From positions 434,001-498,000 of the forward strand of contig CAVOOW010000005.1 in the NCBI GenBank assembly GCA_963697675.1: DNA of 64,000 nucleotides. Direction: 5' to 3'. The notes beneath the pieces were generated by a model. The model was given only the letters and a program-made list of their open reading frames with translations, searched no databases and had not been told where the DNA came from. The position numbers and the translations under genes were made by a program. The stretch's first letter is position 1, and every line of letters begins with the position of its first letter. Below are positions 63,155-64,000 of the stretch, in pieces. The stretch comes from CAVOOW01 sp963697675. Lineage in GTDB: Bacteria > Actinomycetota > Actinomycetes > JACCUZ01.

Positions 63155-64000
63155 CTAGGCGCCCGAGCTCGACTGCCCATCGTCCTGAGCGGCGCGGAAC
63201 CGCTTGGCCCTCATGTAGTCCTCCATCTTCTCGCGTCCCTCCTCGTACCGCTCACGCATGAGGTGCGTGTAGACCTCAGCCGTCATGGTTGGGCTGCGAT
63301 GCCCGAGGCGTTGCTGGACCTCGAAGATCGTCAACCCGGCGTCGAACATCAGCGACGCGGCGGTGTGCCGCAAGGTGAGCCAAGTGACGCGTCGTCCGGT
63401 GAACCCGGCACGTTTTGCTGACTTACCGAGGACGTCGCGAACGAACCCACTTCGCAACAGGTTGCCGTCGCGGGCGTTCAGGAACAGGAAGTCCTCCCGG
63501 CCCGCACCGGGCCGGTAGACCCGCAGGTGCTCGAGCAGCACGTCCATGACCGGTCCCGGGACCGGCAGTGTCCGAGCGTCCTCGGTCTTGGACATCTTCT
63601 CGATGAACGTCGTGTTGCCGTTCTGGTTGACCACGACCCGACCGAAGGTCAGCTCTTTGCGCAGCGGGTTCATGTCGCACACGCGCAACCCGATCGCTTC
63701 GTTCCATCGCGGACCCAGCCAACAGCCCATGAACACCAACGCCCGGTAGCGACCGTTGGTGCGCAGCGCGGCGTAGCGAGGATCAGGGTCGACGATCGCC
63801 TCGACCAGGCGGTCCACCTCCTCGGCGGTGAGCACGTCATCGAACGTCTTGCGCCGGTCGGGCTTTTTCGGCAGAACGATGTCGATGCACGGGTTGTCGA
63901 TGATGCGATCCTTGATCGCCCTGCGCAGCGGCCCGCGCAGGATGCCGTAGCAATGCCGAACGGAGTCCGGGCCCATCTGAGCCGCCAAGATCGCGATCCA
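63155..64000 (-). CDS. int: Tyrosine recombinase/integrase, N-terminus beyond window
   Basis: C-terminal ~280 aa of a phage/ICE-type integrase. Catalytic-domain box I CWLGPRWNEAIGLRV (Arg), box II TWLTLRHTAASLMFDAG (Arg, with Leu where the usual H-x-x-R His stands), LGHRSPTMTAEVYTHLM (His and nucleophile Tyr). The N-terminal SAM-like domain starts outside the window. The basic tail RAKRFRAAQ is normal. It would act on the tRNA-Arg site if it belongs to this element; its location at the opposite end from xis is odd. Confidence 0.88.
   Translation of the reverse strand, partial: WIAILAAQMGPDSVRHCYGILRGPLRRAIKDRIIDNPCIDIVLPKKPDRRKTFDDVLTAEEVDRLVEAIVDPDPRYAALRTNGRYRALVFMGCWLGPRWNEAIGLRVCDMNPLRKELTFGRVVVNQNGNTTFIEKMSKTEDARTLPVPGPVMDVLLEHLRVYRPGAGREDFLFLNARDGNLLRSGFVRDVLGKSAKRAGFTGRRVTWLTLRHTAASLMFDAGLTIFEVQQRLGHRSPTMTAEVYTHLMRERYEEGREKMEDYMRAKRFRAAQDDGQSSSGA

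Larger units (their letters stand above)
47082..64000. mobile_element. Putative integrative mobilizable element inserted at tRNA-Arg(CCG), right end outside window
   Basis: To the right of the tRNA core synteny stops and the content becomes mobile: excisionase-like HTH protein, MobF relaxase, three IS families, a toxin-antitoxin pair and a tyrosine integrase at the edge. TTGACCAC repeats at 47141, 47152 and (inverted) 47167 lie just inside and could be integrase arm or Xis sites. No TraB/FtsK-type transfer ATPase is seen, so it may be mobilizable only. The right boundary would be a copy of the tRNA 3' end beyond 64 kb. The left limit is inferred, and the DUF433/DUF5615 pair could belong to the chromosome. 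Confidence 0.6.

Overview
The window is GC-rich DNA from an actinobacterium (Actinomycetota). The gene order argS-lysA-hom-thrC-thrB-rho ... rpmE-prfA-prmC-sua5-glyA-wecA-atp operon-DUF2550-cobalamin adenosyltransferase-murA matches the well-known Mycobacterium/Streptomyces core arrangement and lies mostly on the minus strand. Actinobacterial markers include NucS, a DUF2550 gene beside atpC, a MurA with Asp in place of the catalytic Cys, and many leaderless starts (a -10 hexamer such as TAGGCT or TAGCGT 6-8 nt before an ATG or GTG). I would not name a genus; a Nocardioides-like or other soil actinobacterium is plausible.

Region 1 (1-9.9 kb): two 3-hydroxybutyryl-CoA dehydrogenases flank an ethylmalonyl-CoA/methylmalonyl-CoA-type mutase (C4/ethylmalonyl-CoA metabolism). 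With them are NucS (mismatch repair), an MFS exporter translationally coupled to an ArsR-type regulator, a D-amino-acid oxidase, an HD-GYP signalling protein and a STAS protein. Region 2 (9.9-26.2 kb): murA, cobalamin adenosyltransferase (it would make the mutase cofactor), DUF2550, the complete F0F1 ATP synthase operon, wecA, glyA, sua5, prmC, prfA and rpmE.

Region 3 (26.3-36.0 kb) interrupts the usual rho-rpmE neighbourhood and is the most interesting part. One tightly overlapping operon encodes two paralogous secreted proteins with C-terminal membrane/basic tails, a PIG-L deacetylase, a processive GT2 glycosyltransferase, an exosortase/archaeosortase-like transpeptidase (Cys-Arg-His triad), a TM/HEAT-like/ATP-grasp protein, UDP-GlcNAc 2-epimerase and a HAD hydrolase. 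Upstream, on the same strand, are a SipW-type signal peptidase fused to a LamG-like domain and a TasA/camelysin-type SipW-dependent secreted protein. I read this as a surface-polymer and protein-sorting locus. Region 4 (36.3-46.9 kb): rho with a pentapeptide minisatellite, threonine and lysine biosynthesis, argS, a DUF402 protein and a CheY-like regulator.

Region 5 (47.0 kb to the right edge): tRNA-Arg(CCG) is followed by a mobile-island-type segment. It holds a DUF433/DUF5615 toxin-antitoxin pair, an excisionase-like HTH protein, a MobF relaxase-helicase with candidate origin repeats upstream, IS1595, IS110 and IS30 sequences, a large LuxR regulator, secreted proteins, a DUF1254 protein and, at the edge, a tyrosine integrase. 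I read it as an integrative mobilizable element inserted at the tRNA; the right att site is outside the window.

Caution: at least 15 genes, including essential ones (atpA, B, E, F, H, rho, thrB, thrC, lysA), carry single-base frame breaks that mostly behave as one extra base in a short G/C run. This looks like sequencing or assembly error rather than gene decay. Those genes are annotated across their full spans with the break noted.
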